From IMG/VR virus record IMGVR_UViG_3300049846_002562, positions 1 through 59,791 of that record: a stretch of 59,791 nt of DNA, one strand, 5' to 3'. The notes beneath the pieces were generated by a model. The model searched no databases. It saw nothing but the letters and a program-made list of their open reading frames with translations, and was not told where the DNA came from. Below are positions 44,496-52,984 of the stretch, piece by piece. The stretch comes from a virus. Numbering within the stretch: position 1 is the first letter of the stretch; every line of letters starts with the position of its first letter. Both the position numbers and the translations under genes were made by a program.

Positions 44496-46399
44496 TATTT
44501 ATCGTACCTTTGTGAGATATGGGCATCCACCGCAATAGGCAGACCGACAGCCCATTCAGGGCTGAGACTCATAATCTCGTTGGTGAGTTTGAGTGCTTTG
44601 TCTGCGTAGCGGTTGGGAACAATTTGAACAATTTCGTCATGGGTGGACATGACGATCTGTGACCAGGGCATTGCGTCTTCAATCATTACCATCTGGTGGC
44701 CGATGACGGAACGAGCAAGCGCCTGCGTATTGTTTTCAACGATCAATCCGCCGTACAGCTTTTGGCGCAGCTCAGTGACGTCGCCGGTACGCTTGTTGAC
44801 GGTGCGCTTGGTGACATACGTAAGATCTGCACCACCCTGCACACCGTCGTAGCGGATGTACGTGCCATCTGGCAACACGGTAATGCCGCGTTTGCCATCG
44901 CCTTGGTAAGTGACGAATTCATCATCAACACTGCGGCCTTGGATAAACGCGTCGGTCATCAAAGTCTGCTGGGTTTTCCAGTTGGTAACAATCTTGTGGT
45001 TGGCCTGTCGCCACGCGTTCACAATGGCGTAAGCTTCGTTGTCGCTAATATCAAGCGGGGGTCCAAACGCGCCGACACGCAGCATTTCAGCGTATCGCAT
45101 TGCGCCGGCACCGTAACCGAGTGCCAGAACGGCAACCTTGCCGACAAAGCGTTCCAGTTTGTCTGCGGGCGTGATGGTGCGACCGTAAATCTTACTGGCA
45201 GCAAGGCAGTATACGTCTTCTCCGCGAGCGAACGCGTCGACGATGTCTTGCTGATACGCCGTGTACGCATTCATCCGGGCTTCAATCTGCGAGAGATCCG
45301 CGATGATAAGTTTGTGAGTGGAAGGAGCGTAGATAGCGGTACGCATATCGGAGCCCCGGGATAGATTCTGCCAGTTGGCTTTGTCACCGCCCGACCAACG
45401 GCCGGTTTTGGCACCCCAGTAGTTGAGATAAATCGGTTGTACGCCGTGCGTCGAGCGTACGGCCATGCGTTTGGAGCGCGTTTCGACCGTGCTGCTTTTA
45501 AGTGCAAAGCGAGCTTGTACCAGCGTGCGCAGCTCAGGGTCTTCGTGGGACAGCAGTTTCTTGAATTCCAAGTCGCTTTTGGACAGCGCCATGGCGTCTT
45601 TGCCGGTCGTTTTGCTGATTTTGTACGGGACGCTGTAGCCCAGTTCGTTCATCAGTTTGGCGAATTTGTCGTTACTGACCAGCTCGCCGGCTTCGATGGG
45701 GCGTTTGAATATTTTGCTGACTTCATCGACTTGGCTGGCTTTGCCTGCGATGGTGTCGTCGTGCAGCTTGCTGACCAGCTCGGTGTCGATCATCAGCCGC
45801 GGTTGCGCGTACATCTTGATCGTGGTGTTGATCAGCCGCAGTTCCTGGGGGATGGTGTGCGGCAGCAGACGGTCAAACAGGAACCAGCAGTCTTCGATGT
45901 CGTCACCGGCGTACGGAGCCAGTTCGGCATATTGCTTTTTAGTCAGCACGCGTATGCCGTCAACGTTGGTCAGCGCGCCGGCTTTCTGTTTAGATTGCCG
46001 GCCGAACGCTGCGCACAATGAGAACAAGCTCATGTTGACGCCGACGGGCATGACGGGGCGCGCCATGGATATGGTGTCGAAGTACGCTTTGGCTTTGACT
46101 TTGAAGTGCCGGCTGGCGATCAAGCCATCAAATTGAGCATGATGTGCCAGGATACCGGCGCGTTCCCAGTTAATACCTGCAGCCCAGATTTTGAATTGTG
46201 CCGGCGTCATGACGCGCGGCTTTGCCCAGCCGTTTTTCATGACGGCAACCATGTGCGCATTGAAGCGCTTGTCAAAGATGTATTCCGTAGTCGCCATGCT
46301 TTTCAGGGAATACTTTGACTTGGTGCAGTAGTAAGTTTCCCAGTCGATGCCGTAAATGGCGTCGATGTCAAACAGCTTCAGTACATCTTTAATTTCCAT
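44495..46399 (-). CDS. DNA polymerase, family A, with 3'-5' exonuclease domain (634 aa)
   Basis: Exonuclease motifs: IDWET (Asp19, Glu21), HHAQFDG (Asp91) and YAGDDIED (around 163-170). Polymerase motifs: A IADLSQIEAR with Asp368, B with Lys and YG (KVAVLALGYG), C MSTHDEIVQ with His587, Asp588, Glu589. There is no N-terminal 5'-3' exonuclease domain. The exonuclease is short, as in phage enzymes. It is the replicative polymerase of the phage, supported by the helicase-primase downstream in sequence. Overlaps the neighbouring small gene by 11 bases. Confidence 0.93.
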   Translation of the reverse strand: MEIKDVLKLFDIDAIYGIDWETYYCTKSKYSLKSMATTEYIFDKRFNAHMVAVMKNGWAKPRVMTPAQFKIWAAGINWERAGILAHHAQFDGLIASRHFKVKAKAYFDTISMARPVMPVGVNMSLFSLCAAFGRQSKQKAGALTNVDGIRVLTKKQYAELAPYAGDDIEDCWFLFDRLLPHTIPQELRLINTTIKMYAQPRLMIDTELVSKLHDDTIAGKASQVDEVSKIFKRPIEAGELVSNDKFAKLMNELGYSVPYKISKTTGKDAMALSKSDLEFKKLLSHEDPELRTLVQARFALKSSTVETRSKRMAVRSTHGVQPIYLNYWGAKTGRWSGGDKANWQNLSRGSDMRTAIYAPSTHKLIIADLSQIEARMNAYTAYQQDIVDAFARGEDVYCLAASKIYGRTITPADKLERFVGKVAVLALGYGAGAMRYAEMLRVGAFGPPLDISDNEAYAIVNAWRQANHKIVTNWKTQQTLMTDAFIQGRSVDDEFVTYQGDGKRGITVLPDGTYIRYDGVQGGADLTYVTKRTVNKRTGDVTELRQKLYGGLIVENNTQALARSVIGHQMVMIEDAMPWSQIVMSTHDEIVQIVPNRYADKALKLTNEIMSLSPEWAVGLPIAVDAHISQRYDK

Positions 46400-46637
46400 C
46401 AGTGATTTCCGTACCAGTTAGGTCGCAGTCGTCTGCATACATGCGTGCTATTGGGTTACGATCTTCAAACTTGCGTTCGTACAGCTCGACTTCAATGCCT
46501 TCTTTTTTACGGCGTATGTATACCGAAAAATTACCGACGCCAAGCCACATGCTGCAAAAATCGCTGCTTTCTGCTTGCAGGCCGAGGACTTCAAAATCGT
46601 TATCGCCAAGATGTTCAACTTTCAATTGACTTGACAT
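46389..46637 (-). CDS. Hypothetical small protein (82 aa)
   Basis: A small beta-rich protein (FEVLGLQAES, then FSVYIRRKKEGIEVELYERK) with an acidic C-terminus. Similar small beta proteins occur upstream of polymerases in many phages without a known role. It overlaps the polymerase start by 11 and the TIM-barrel gene by 16 bases. Confidence 0.55.
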   Translation of the reverse strand: MSSQLKVEHLGDNDFEVLGLQAESSDFCSMWLGVGNFSVYIRRKKEGIEVELYERKFEDRNPIARMYADDCDLTGTEITDGN

Positions 46638-47407
46638 ACCATATCCCGTTGGTTGCTTTCGCTGAAAACCGTAGTATACCGTGTGTCCAGTAAACTTTCG
46701 TTAAAAGCGTTCAGCCAAAACGGTGGGTTGTTTTTGAACAACAGCTTGTGCTGATCACGGGTACCGTCGTTGTCGGACACATGGACTTCGATGGTGTTTT
46801 TGTGCTCAAGCCAGTTGCGTAAAACAGCTTGCGTGAACGGCATCGGTTTGAGCAGGTTGAGGTGCGACAGGTCGAGCGCCACAAAGAACCCGCAGTCGTA
46901 AACTTTCTGATAGGCTTCCCAGGTGTCCATGTGCTGCGGCTTTGCTGCCAGCGGGTACAGGCCTTCGATACCGACAGGGATGTCGTTGAACAGCTCTTGA
47001 ATACGTGCGACGTTGTCAAGCATCGTATTAAAATCACAGTTTTCTTTGTACCCTGCGTGCAGCGTGTACGCCGGAGCGCCAAGGCGTTTACTGATAAACG
47101 CCATCTGCTCAAAGTACGGTTTGGTCATGTTGAAGTCGTCGCTGGCATCCCACTTGACGATGTGCGGCAGCACACGGACGTTGGCGTGCAGCCGGAATTT
47201 TGTGTTAGGGAATGTTTCAAGCAGCTGATCGACCAGTTCTTCGTCAACAAAGCCACGGTTTTGCGGGCAGAGCTGCATGTGGTCGGTGTAAATCGGCCCT
47301 AGCAGATCTTCACGTGTCGGATTTTCATGCAGAAGCTTGACAGCTTCATACATGAAAATGCCAGGAAGTGATGCGGTTGACGCGTTAAGCCGTTTTTGTG
47401 CCTGCAC
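46622..47407 (-). CDS. TIM-barrel enzyme, endonuclease IV/xylose-isomerase-like (261 aa)
   Basis: The order of putative metal ligands fits an AP endonuclease 2-type barrel: TLHAGY (His117), VGIEGLYP (Glu148), ALDLSHL (Asp179, His182), EVHVSDNDGTRDQH (His209, Asp and His220) and TVFSE (Glu250). Each lies at the end of a predicted beta strand. In this superfamily are endonuclease IV, sugar isomerases and DUF692-type iron enzymes; I cannot separate them by sight. Being next to the polymerase favours DNA repair, but a nucleotide or sugar enzyme is also possible. Confidence 0.65.
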   Translation of the reverse strand: MQAQKRLNASTASLPGIFMYEAVKLLHENPTREDLLGPIYTDHMQLCPQNRGFVDEELVDQLLETFPNTKFRLHANVRVLPHIVKWDASDDFNMTKPYFEQMAFISKRLGAPAYTLHAGYKENCDFNTMLDNVARIQELFNDIPVGIEGLYPLAAKPQHMDTWEAYQKVYDCGFFVALDLSHLNLLKPMPFTQAVLRNWLEHKNTIEVHVSDNDGTRDQHKLLFKNNPPFWLNAFNESLLDTRYTTVFSESNQRDMVCQVN

Positions 47408-47954
47408 GTTTGCGCTCCTTACGAACGAGTTTGCATCCTGGCCATTTATCGACGGTATCGAGAACGGTGTCTTCGCGTTGCTCGTATTGGTACATGTTAA
47501 AGCTGCGTTCGCCAGTAGTCAGATCCAGTTCCCACGATCCGCCACCGCCGTCGTTGTTGTACCAGTCGTGGCCGCTGTCCATGGCTTCGCCATGTACGAG
47601 ATCTTCGATGAATTCATCGACGTTGTTAAACGTACGGACTTCAGTGTACTTTTGCTGTTTCATCGGAAACGTGCCATTAAACACGTAACGGACTGGTTCA
47701 GCTGTGCAGGTAATCGGAAACGCGACGTGGTTGAACATCGTCAGTTTGCCGATTGTGTAAGTGTCTGACGGGTCTTTTGTCATTCCCCACTTTGGCATTT
47801 CGTCGACGATTTCTTTACCGTCTTTGTCGTAGTATCCCGGACGATTGATGTCGCCGCTGTCGCCGCCACCTTGGAAAGTGACTTCGATGCGGACAACCGG
47901 CGTGCCGGTAAAGATTTGTTTGATCAGTTCACGTTGCTGCTTGGTAATAGGCAT
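47385..47954 (-). CDS. DUF6878-like hypothetical protein (189 aa)
   Basis: Has a VTFQGGGDSGDI motif at the N-terminus that resembles DUF6878 proteins, and a second conserved-looking segment GGGGSWELDLTTGER near residue 137. The protein ends in a basic tail. No known function. Overlaps the TIM-barrel gene by 23 bases. Confidence 0.6.
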   Translation of the reverse strand: MPITKQQRELIKQIFTGTPVVRIEVTFQGGGDSGDINRPGYYDKDGKEIVDEMPKWGMTKDPSDTYTIGKLTMFNHVAFPITCTAEPVRYVFNGTFPMKQQKYTEVRTFNNVDEFIEDLVHGEAMDSGHDWYNNDGGGGSWELDLTTGERSFNMYQYEQREDTVLDTVDKWPGCKLVRKERKRAGTKTA

Positions 47955-47966
47955 GCTAAGTTCTCA

Positions 47967-48707
47967 CTATTTATAGATCCCTTTGATCCATCGACGCATA
48001 TCTACGCGGCGATTTTCAAAAGTACGGTAGTCGGAATGTGATCCAGAAAACGTAAATCTTTTTTCGCGGCCGTCTGGACTTCGACAGCAAACATGGATGT
48101 GTCCTCTGTGAATGTAACGTTCAAGCACAGTGACGTTGAATTCTTCAAACAGCTCGTCAAGTTGTTTGAAGTTTTGCTTTATTGTGGTCATATTTGCTTT
48201 ATTGTGGTCATAGACGGCCGATGCCCTGTCGATAACGTCGGTTTCAATTGCTTCGTCCCAGTCGTTCAGTCTGTCGTCGACAAGATTATCGAGAATGCTG
48301 ACAAGCGTTTCCAGGCGTTCTTCGTTCAGCTCGTACCCGTATTTTTCACTGAGCATGCTCCAGAATACGGGGCCGTTCGGGTCTTCGTCTTCGTCGATGT
48401 CCAACTCGTTAAACTCGCTTTCCAGCCAGTATTCAAGACTGGCTAAACCGTCTGACAAATCGCTTTGCTCAGAAAACGTAATGGCCGGCTTGTCAGTGTT
48501 GGCAAGCTTGATGCTGATGTCTTTCTTGACAGGAAAGTAGCTTTCGTCGTCGTAGTATTGATCGTTGACCCAGTATACGATGGCACCGCTTTGGCCAAGG
48601 AACGTGTACAGACCGAGCATGTGCAGTTCAAGACGTTGCTTTTTCAGCTCGCGGATTTCGGTCGTCAGCCGGTGAAGCTCGACGTCGATGCGTTCAAAAT
48701 CATCCAT
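47967..48707 (-). CDS. Hypothetical protein, apparent fusion through a 20-bp duplication (246 aa)
   Basis: Start at 48707 (MDDFERIDVEL) with AAGGAGAAC; the longer open frame is not needed. Residues ~1-165 are acidic, with a helix-rich part around 95-160; residues ~175-246 are a basic beta-rich domain (RGHIHVCCRSPDGREKRF). The two parts meet at a 20-bp tandem repeat (48173-48212) whose copies are read in different frames. Without one copy, the first part would stop shortly after the repeat and the second would begin at an ATG inside it. No family recognised for either part. Confidence 0.6.
   Translation of the reverse strand: MDDFERIDVELHRLTTEIRELKKQRLELHMLGLYTFLGQSGAIVYWVNDQYYDDESYFPVKKDISIKLANTDKPAITFSEQSDLSDGLASLEYWLESEFNELDIDEDEDPNGPVFWSMLSEKYGYELNEERLETLVSILDNLVDDRLNDWDEAIETDVIDRASAVYDHNKANMTTIKQNFKQLDELFEEFNVTVLERYIHRGHIHVCCRSPDGREKRFTFSGSHSDYRTFENRRVDMRRWIKGIYK
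48173..48212. repeat. Perfect 20-bp tandem duplication
   Basis: TTTGCTTTATTGTGGTCATA occurs twice without a gap. Since 20 is not a multiple of three, the copies encode different peptides (YDHNKAN and MTTIKQN on the minus strand). It joins two reading frames in the overlapping gene. Confidence 0.95.
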
Positions 48708-48717
48708 TGCGTTCTCC

Positions 48718-49710
48718 TTACGCGGCTTCCAGAGCCAGCTGCATGATGCGTTGTTTGATGCGCTCGCCTTGGCCGAACCAAGCGCGGTCGAGTTTGACAT
48801 CCGGGCTGCGCCGGGACGTGTGATCGACGTCGTAGGTTACAACATTGACCAGTCCCCAGAGCGTGCCGTTGGCGCTGTCAGTGCGCGCGCCTGGGGCGGC
48901 TTGGCTGATCTTCCAGGTGCGTTCCAGCAGCTTTTCCAGACGCTTGGTATTGTCGCCATTGCGTGTGAAGTCGACGACTTCGTCAGTTTTGAGATCGAAG
49001 TACGCCTGCAGCAGCAGGTTGACGGACTTGTCGGCGTCAACTTTGGCTTGCGAGAGCTTCTTGGTTTGGTATTGGAATTCAGACCACGTCGGGCCGATGT
49101 TGAGGTCAAGTTTGACCTGTGACGCGTCGAATTTGGTACTGTGCGGCACGGTAACGTTGGCTTTGCCTTCGGCGCGCGCCATGGTCAGCGTGTTATTGCA
49201 CACGACACGGACGCTGGTGAACCGCGCTTGCGTCGCCATCGAGCTGTCGTAGCTAGTAGCAAGCAGCAAATAGCCTTTCATCTTGTCGTCCGGGTCGAGG
49301 TTGAATGCTTCGTTGGTGTTGGCCAGTGCCCAGATCTTGCGACCGCCCCGCAGCGCACCGACGACTTCGATTTGGAAGCCGTAATCGGACACCAGATCAC
49401 GGTAGAATTCGACAACTTCAGACGGCTGTACGACTTGATACTTGCTGCCGACCACGCTGAGCGCGTCGCCGGTGTCGCTGCGGTGCAGCACAAAGCTGCT
49501 CGGGTCGGTTTTAGTGGTCCTTTCGCTGCCAAACGGCTGGCAATCGTACAGCACCGGCGTTTTGATTACGTCGTAATCCAGGCCGGCTTTGACGCGAATG
49601 TCTTCCAGACTGTCATCGGGAAGGATGTTTTCGCCGAGTCCGTGCCACGGTACAGCGCCACGGAATGCGATGGCCGCTTGGCCGGTAGTCATATCAAGTT
49701 CATGTGCCAT
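48718..49710 (-). CDS. DUF932 family protein (330 aa)
   Basis: Matches the DUF932/TIGR03299 phage-plasmid family: start with VPWHGLGENI, the segments VGSKYQVVQPSEVVEF and GGRKIWALA, then TSVRVVCNNTLTMA and a C-terminal helical part. The family is common in phages and plasmids and is of unknown biochemical role, often near replication genes. ATG behind GGAGCATCAC. Confidence 0.85.
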   Translation of the reverse strand: MAHELDMTTGQAAIAFRGAVPWHGLGENILPDDSLEDIRVKAGLDYDVIKTPVLYDCQPFGSERTTKTDPSSFVLHRSDTGDALSVVGSKYQVVQPSEVVEFYRDLVSDYGFQIEVVGALRGGRKIWALANTNEAFNLDPDDKMKGYLLLATSYDSSMATQARFTSVRVVCNNTLTMARAEGKANVTVPHSTKFDASQVKLDLNIGPTWSEFQYQTKKLSQAKVDADKSVNLLLQAYFDLKTDEVVDFTRNGDNTKRLEKLLERTWKISQAAPGARTDSANGTLWGLVNVVTYDVDHTSRRSPDVKLDRAWFGQGERIKQRIMQLALEAA

Positions 49711-49728
49711 GTGATGCTCCCAGTTGAG

Positions 49729-49986
49729 TTAAGTGCAGAAAAACAGTTCACCGTTGTTTGCCCACGTTTTGACGCAAGCGTTTTCAACGATGGTAACCAT
49801 GCTGCCGTTGATCAGTCCGTTTGCGTAATATTGTGCATACGGGTCGCTGTTGGTTTTCAACGCAGCCAGCACAGCTGCGTTGTCGACGATTGTGCAGCCG
49901 ATGATCGGCGTATGCGTAAACGCGATACGCACGTCAGGGTACATCGGCAGCAGTTTGCGGTAATATCCAGGCGCGGGGCGTTCCAT
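49729..49986 (-). CDS. Hypothetical small protein (85 aa)
   Basis: I choose the ATG at 49986, which shares a base with the preceding stop (TGATG); a GTG one codon earlier is possible. The protein has segments DVRIAFTHTPIIGCTIVDNA and NGSMVTIVENACVKTW, which form alternating hydrophobic strands. Family not recognised. Confidence 0.55.
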   Translation of the reverse strand: MERPAPGYYRKLLPMYPDVRIAFTHTPIIGCTIVDNAAVLAALKTNSDPYAQYYANGLINGSMVTIVENACVKTWANNGELFFCT

Positions 49987-50588
49987 CACGCCACCGCTTC
50001 TTGATATTTTTCAGACGGAATTTTAAGCGCAGCTTTCAACGCAGCGATTTGCACAGACGGCAGGCCGGTAGTTGTTGACGGCATGTTTGCCGGTTCAAGC
50101 TGCGCAGCGAGTTCGCGCAGCTCAGGAAACGCTTCGTACAGCTTGGCGAACGTCGTACAGCTTTCAACAAACGAGCTGATTTGGCGTTTGATGTCGTCGT
50201 GGCGTTCTTCTTTTTCAAAATGCTTGCGAGCAAAATCAAGAACGGTGTTTTTCATGTCTTCAGACAGATCGATGCAGTCTACCCAGTAGCTTCCGTTACT
50301 GGGCCACGGCGCGCCGTACGCGCAATTGTAATAGATGGTTTGGTTTGGATAACCAATGCTTGAAAAACCGGTAAGCCGTAAGTACATCTGATTGTCGAGC
50401 ATTTCCGGATCGTAGTTGTAGATCTGTACGACGTGTTGATAGACGCTGCCCCAGAGATATTCCGAAATCTTTTGCAGCAGCAGCCCGGCTTCGCGTGTAA
50501 ATTCGATTTCTTCTTCACCAGTTGCTCTGATAATCAGCGTGTTTTTGATGTCTTCTTTCATCGTTTTGGTTAAACGTACAGATGCCAT
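49986..50588 (-). CDS. Possible Nmad5-type nucleotide modification protein (200 aa)
   Basis: Start at 50588 (MASVRLTKTMKEDIKN) with GGAGC upstream; the longer frame lacks support. The N-terminus RLTKTMKEDI, the helical middle and the segment with many Tyr and Trp (SSIGYPNQTIYYNC, PWPSNGSYWVD) resemble my recollection of Nmad5 proteins, which are predicted to modify nucleotides or bases in phage DNA. The C-terminus is helical (SSFVESCTTFAKLYEAFPEL). The assignment is tentative; no catalytic residue is assigned. Confidence 0.4.
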   Translation of the reverse strand: MASVRLTKTMKEDIKNTLIIRATGEEEIEFTREAGLLLQKISEYLWGSVYQHVVQIYNYDPEMLDNQMYLRLTGFSSIGYPNQTIYYNCAYGAPWPSNGSYWVDCIDLSEDMKNTVLDFARKHFEKEERHDDIKRQISSFVESCTTFAKLYEAFPELRELAAQLEPANMPSTTTGLPSVQIAALKAALKIPSEKYQEAVA

Positions 50589-50589
50589 G

Positions 50590-51147
50590 TCATGCTCCAA
50601 AAGTGCGCGCTTCCCAAGCAGCGCGAATTGCGTCATGATCTTCCTTGGGGAAGTTGTCGAGAATGCCGTTGGTTTCGATGTCGCTACCGGTAAAGCCGCC
50701 AAGACAATCAGTATTACCGGTTTCGTCAGTCCATTCGATCAGCCAGTTATTACCTTGCATCCAGTCGTCGTAGTGTTTGATAAAACTACGCATGGCGTCG
50801 AGTGCGTCGTCAGGGCGTTCGTATCTGCAGCCGCTTTTTTCAAGCGAGTCTTTGGTGTAATAAATCGCGCCGACGATACCACTGTCCCAACGGCAGCTAA
50901 ACGGCGTGGTGCTGATCGTTTGCCCGCTGTGGTCATACATGTAGACCGTTAGGCAGTCAATAACGCCAGGAATAAGCTCACCGCTGAATGGATTGTCGTC
51001 AACCCATGGCGATACGGCGTCTTTGTGCCCGCCGGTGTACCGGCTGTGATTGAAGAAAAACAGAAACGGGCTGTACCCGCCATCATTGTGTACAGCGCAC
51101 GGGTTATCCGCCCACTGGTCTTGTAGGATTTTAAAAGTGCCGGTCAT
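50590..51147 (-). CDS. Conserved hypothetical phage protein (185 aa)
   Basis: A YMYDHSGQTISTTPFSCRWDSGIVGAIY core (written here as a region near residues 68-96) resembles a widespread uncharacterised phage protein group, with a helix-rich C-terminal domain (DALDAMRSFIKHYDDWM, GNTDCLGGF). The ATG is preceded by GAGGATGCT. The protein starts directly after the helicase gene (7 bases). Function unknown. Confidence 0.6.
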   Translation of the reverse strand: MTGTFKILQDQWADNPCAVHNDGGYSPFLFFFNHSRYTGGHKDAVSPWVDDNPFSGELIPGVIDCLTVYMYDHSGQTISTTPFSCRWDSGIVGAIYYTKDSLEKSGCRYERPDDALDAMRSFIKHYDDWMQGNNWLIEWTDETGNTDCLGGFTGSDIETNGILDNFPKEDHDAIRAAWEARTFGA

Positions 51148-51154
51148 AGCATCC

Positions 51155-52507
51155 TCAGTCTTTGAGTAAGTCGAGTAAATTCATCATGCGGTCGTACTTA
51201 TCGTTAAGACGTGCGTAGACTTTGGCTTCGACAGTGCCTTTGGCTTCGATAAGTATGGTGTTAGTGGCTTTATTTTGATCGCCACGGTAAATACGGTGGA
51301 TAGCTTGTTTGAGCATATCCGCTTCGTATATTGGTGAGCTGATGATCGTGGTAGTACCACGGGTCAGCGTCAGGCCATGCGCACCGGTACGCGGATGCAG
51401 CAGCAGCGTTTGATATTTGCCGGCTTGGTAGTCGGCGACGATTTGCACGCGCTCAGCTGTTTTGACGTTACCGTCAATGATGGCGAATTTGATGTCGCGT
51501 TTCTCGAATTCTTCAGCCAGCATGTCGCGCTGGTGCTTCCAGTTGAAGAACACAATGCTGTGGTCACGTTCTTCAACCAGCTCGGCGATCAGCTCATAAC
51601 GGCCGCGATCGATGACGACGTAGTGGCCGTCTTCCTGCCCGCTGTAGACTGCACCGGACGCAATTTGCAGCAGCTTGGTACGCAAGCTGGCGGCATGCAC
51701 GGCGCTGATACCTTCGGACTGCAGCATGCAGTTCATGCGCATTTCTTCGTAGCGTTTCCAGGCGTTTTTGGTCAGGTTGAACGCCCTGGTGCTGCGATGG
51801 TTGGCCGGCACGTGCGACATGACGGTTTCAAAGTCGTGGCGCACGGTCATGGGCGCCAGAATCTCGCGGATGGCGATGTCGGCACCGGGTTTGTCGTCCC
51901 AGCGCACGTGCTCAGGCTTGGGTCCGATCTGCGTCGGCTGCTGGACTTTATTGCGTAACGCTGTGTAGCTGGTACCCAGAGAACGGCCGCCGTCAATGAT
52001 TTTGGTCGGGTGAAACAGTTCCATGACTGTGTTCGGCGTTGGCGTACCCGTCAGCAGGCGTTTGTGAGTAAAGCCTTTGCTGATTTTCTCCATGGCTTTG
52101 GATCGTTTGCTTTGCGGGTTTTTGAACGCGTTGGACTCGTCAATCACCAGATGGGTGAAGTGCTTGAGGTACGGCGTAAATTCCTTGGCGGTCAGCTCTT
52201 TGACGCCGTCGGTATTGATGATAACGACGTCCGTTTGCAGCGTGAATGCGTCAAGGCGCGCGCCGGCGTAAGCGTAAGAGACGGTCAGTTTGGGTGCGTA
52301 TTCTTCGATGTCTGCGCCCCATGCGGTTTGCATAAGGGTCTTGGGCGCGACGATCAGCATGCGTTTGCGGGTTTTGCACTCTGCAAACGACTCGATCTGC
52401 ACACGGGTTTTGCCAGTACCAGGGTCGGAGAAATCGAATCCGCTTTGGACTTTGCTGAAGAATGTAATCGAATGGTCTTGATGTTTCCAGCGTGGCTTAT
52501 TGGACAT
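51155..52507 (-). CDS. SNF2-like DEAD/DEAH helicase (450 aa)
   Basis: Superfamily 2 motor: motif I DPGTGKT (residues 28-34), motif II VIDESN (121-126), motif III LLTGTP, and motif VI QAIHRIYRGDQ (401-411). The order and the short size match compact SNF2-type helicases of phages. It probably remodels or unwinds DNA during replication or recombination. Upstream lies the structured intergenic stretch at 52508-52764, which would be the 5' leader of this gene's transcript. Confidence 0.88.
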   Translation of the reverse strand: MSNKPRWKHQDHSITFFSKVQSGFDFSDPGTGKTRVQIESFAECKTRKRMLIVAPKTLMQTAWGADIEEYAPKLTVSYAYAGARLDAFTLQTDVVIINTDGVKELTAKEFTPYLKHFTHLVIDESNAFKNPQSKRSKAMEKISKGFTHKRLLTGTPTPNTVMELFHPTKIIDGGRSLGTSYTALRNKVQQPTQIGPKPEHVRWDDKPGADIAIREILAPMTVRHDFETVMSHVPANHRSTRAFNLTKNAWKRYEEMRMNCMLQSEGISAVHAASLRTKLLQIASGAVYSGQEDGHYVVIDRGRYELIAELVEERDHSIVFFNWKHQRDMLAEEFEKRDIKFAIIDGNVKTAERVQIVADYQAGKYQTLLLHPRTGAHGLTLTRGTTTIISSPIYEADMLKQAIHRIYRGDQNKATNTILIEAKGTVEAKVYARLNDKYDRMMNLLDLLKD

Positions 52508-52764
52508 TGGACTTTGCTCTAAGTAATTAAGGGCCCCGGTACAGCGGTCAGGGGGGCGAGGTCTGGTTGATCCGTATGACGGGGGAAGTCGTCACGTCCG
52601 CTTGTTTCTCGGAATAGGCGTTTCCGAGATCCGAATCCCGGTGGAAGAATCAGGCTTTCGCCTGCCCCAGACGCCGTTCTAGGGATGAAGTCTTCACCGA
52701 GAATATAACATGAAACACCCGGTTTGCCCGCCGGGTACGGGTACGTTTCAGTGGCCCTACCACT
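52508..52764 (-). ncRNA. Candidate structured RNA or leader upstream of helicase gene
   Basis: No gene is visible in these 257 bases. Read on the minus strand it contains, in order: AGTGG/CCACT; ACCCGG/CCGGGT closed by GAAAC/GTTTC; a stem CGGTG(G)AAGA enclosing a CAGGC-GAAA-GCCTG hairpin with a GNRA tetraloop; CTCGGAA/TTCCGAG; TGACG/CGTCA. Such density and a GNRA loop suggest a folded RNA. No tRNA fold or T-run terminator fits. It could be an RNA leader, a small RNA or a group I intron remnant. Confidence 0.4.
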
Positions 52765-52983
52765 TCACGTTTGGTCACGCAGTCGCACGGCGATACTCGG
52801 CACACGGATGTACGGAGTTTCCCAGCGCCCACGCTTGAATCCGTGGTCAACATACCGTTGGGGAAGCCGAAGATACTCCTTTTCGTCAATCCCCAAGAAA
52901 CTATGATACACGAAACCGTTTATCAAGTAACTGGCATGTTTTGCTTTGCTTTTGAGCTGCACGTCGACAAAGACTATGTTCAC
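52765..52983 (-). CDS. Hypothetical small protein (72 aa)
   Basis: GTG start two bases after the upstream stop, with TAGGGGTG as binding site. The product (MNIVFVDVQLKSKAKHA at the start, then LINGFVYHSFLGIDEKEY, and a basic end) is a plausible small mixed alpha/beta protein. A longer overlapping frame (52650-52889) has a less protein-like composition. Family not recognised. Confidence 0.55.
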   Translation of the reverse strand: MNIVFVDVQLKSKAKHASYLINGFVYHSFLGIDEKEYLRLPQRYVDHGFKRGRWETPYIRVPSIAVRLRDQT

Positions 52984-52984
52984 G

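Noticed and set aside
52561-52660. tRNA gene with a long variable arm on either strand
   Set aside because: A T-loop-like word (TTCGGATC) occurs, but the loop has the wrong length and acceptor and anticodon stems do not form.
52650-52889. 79-codon minus-strand gene
   Set aside because: It overlaps a more plausible gene with a better binding site (52765-52983) and runs through the hairpin-rich region; Arg-rich, shadow-like.
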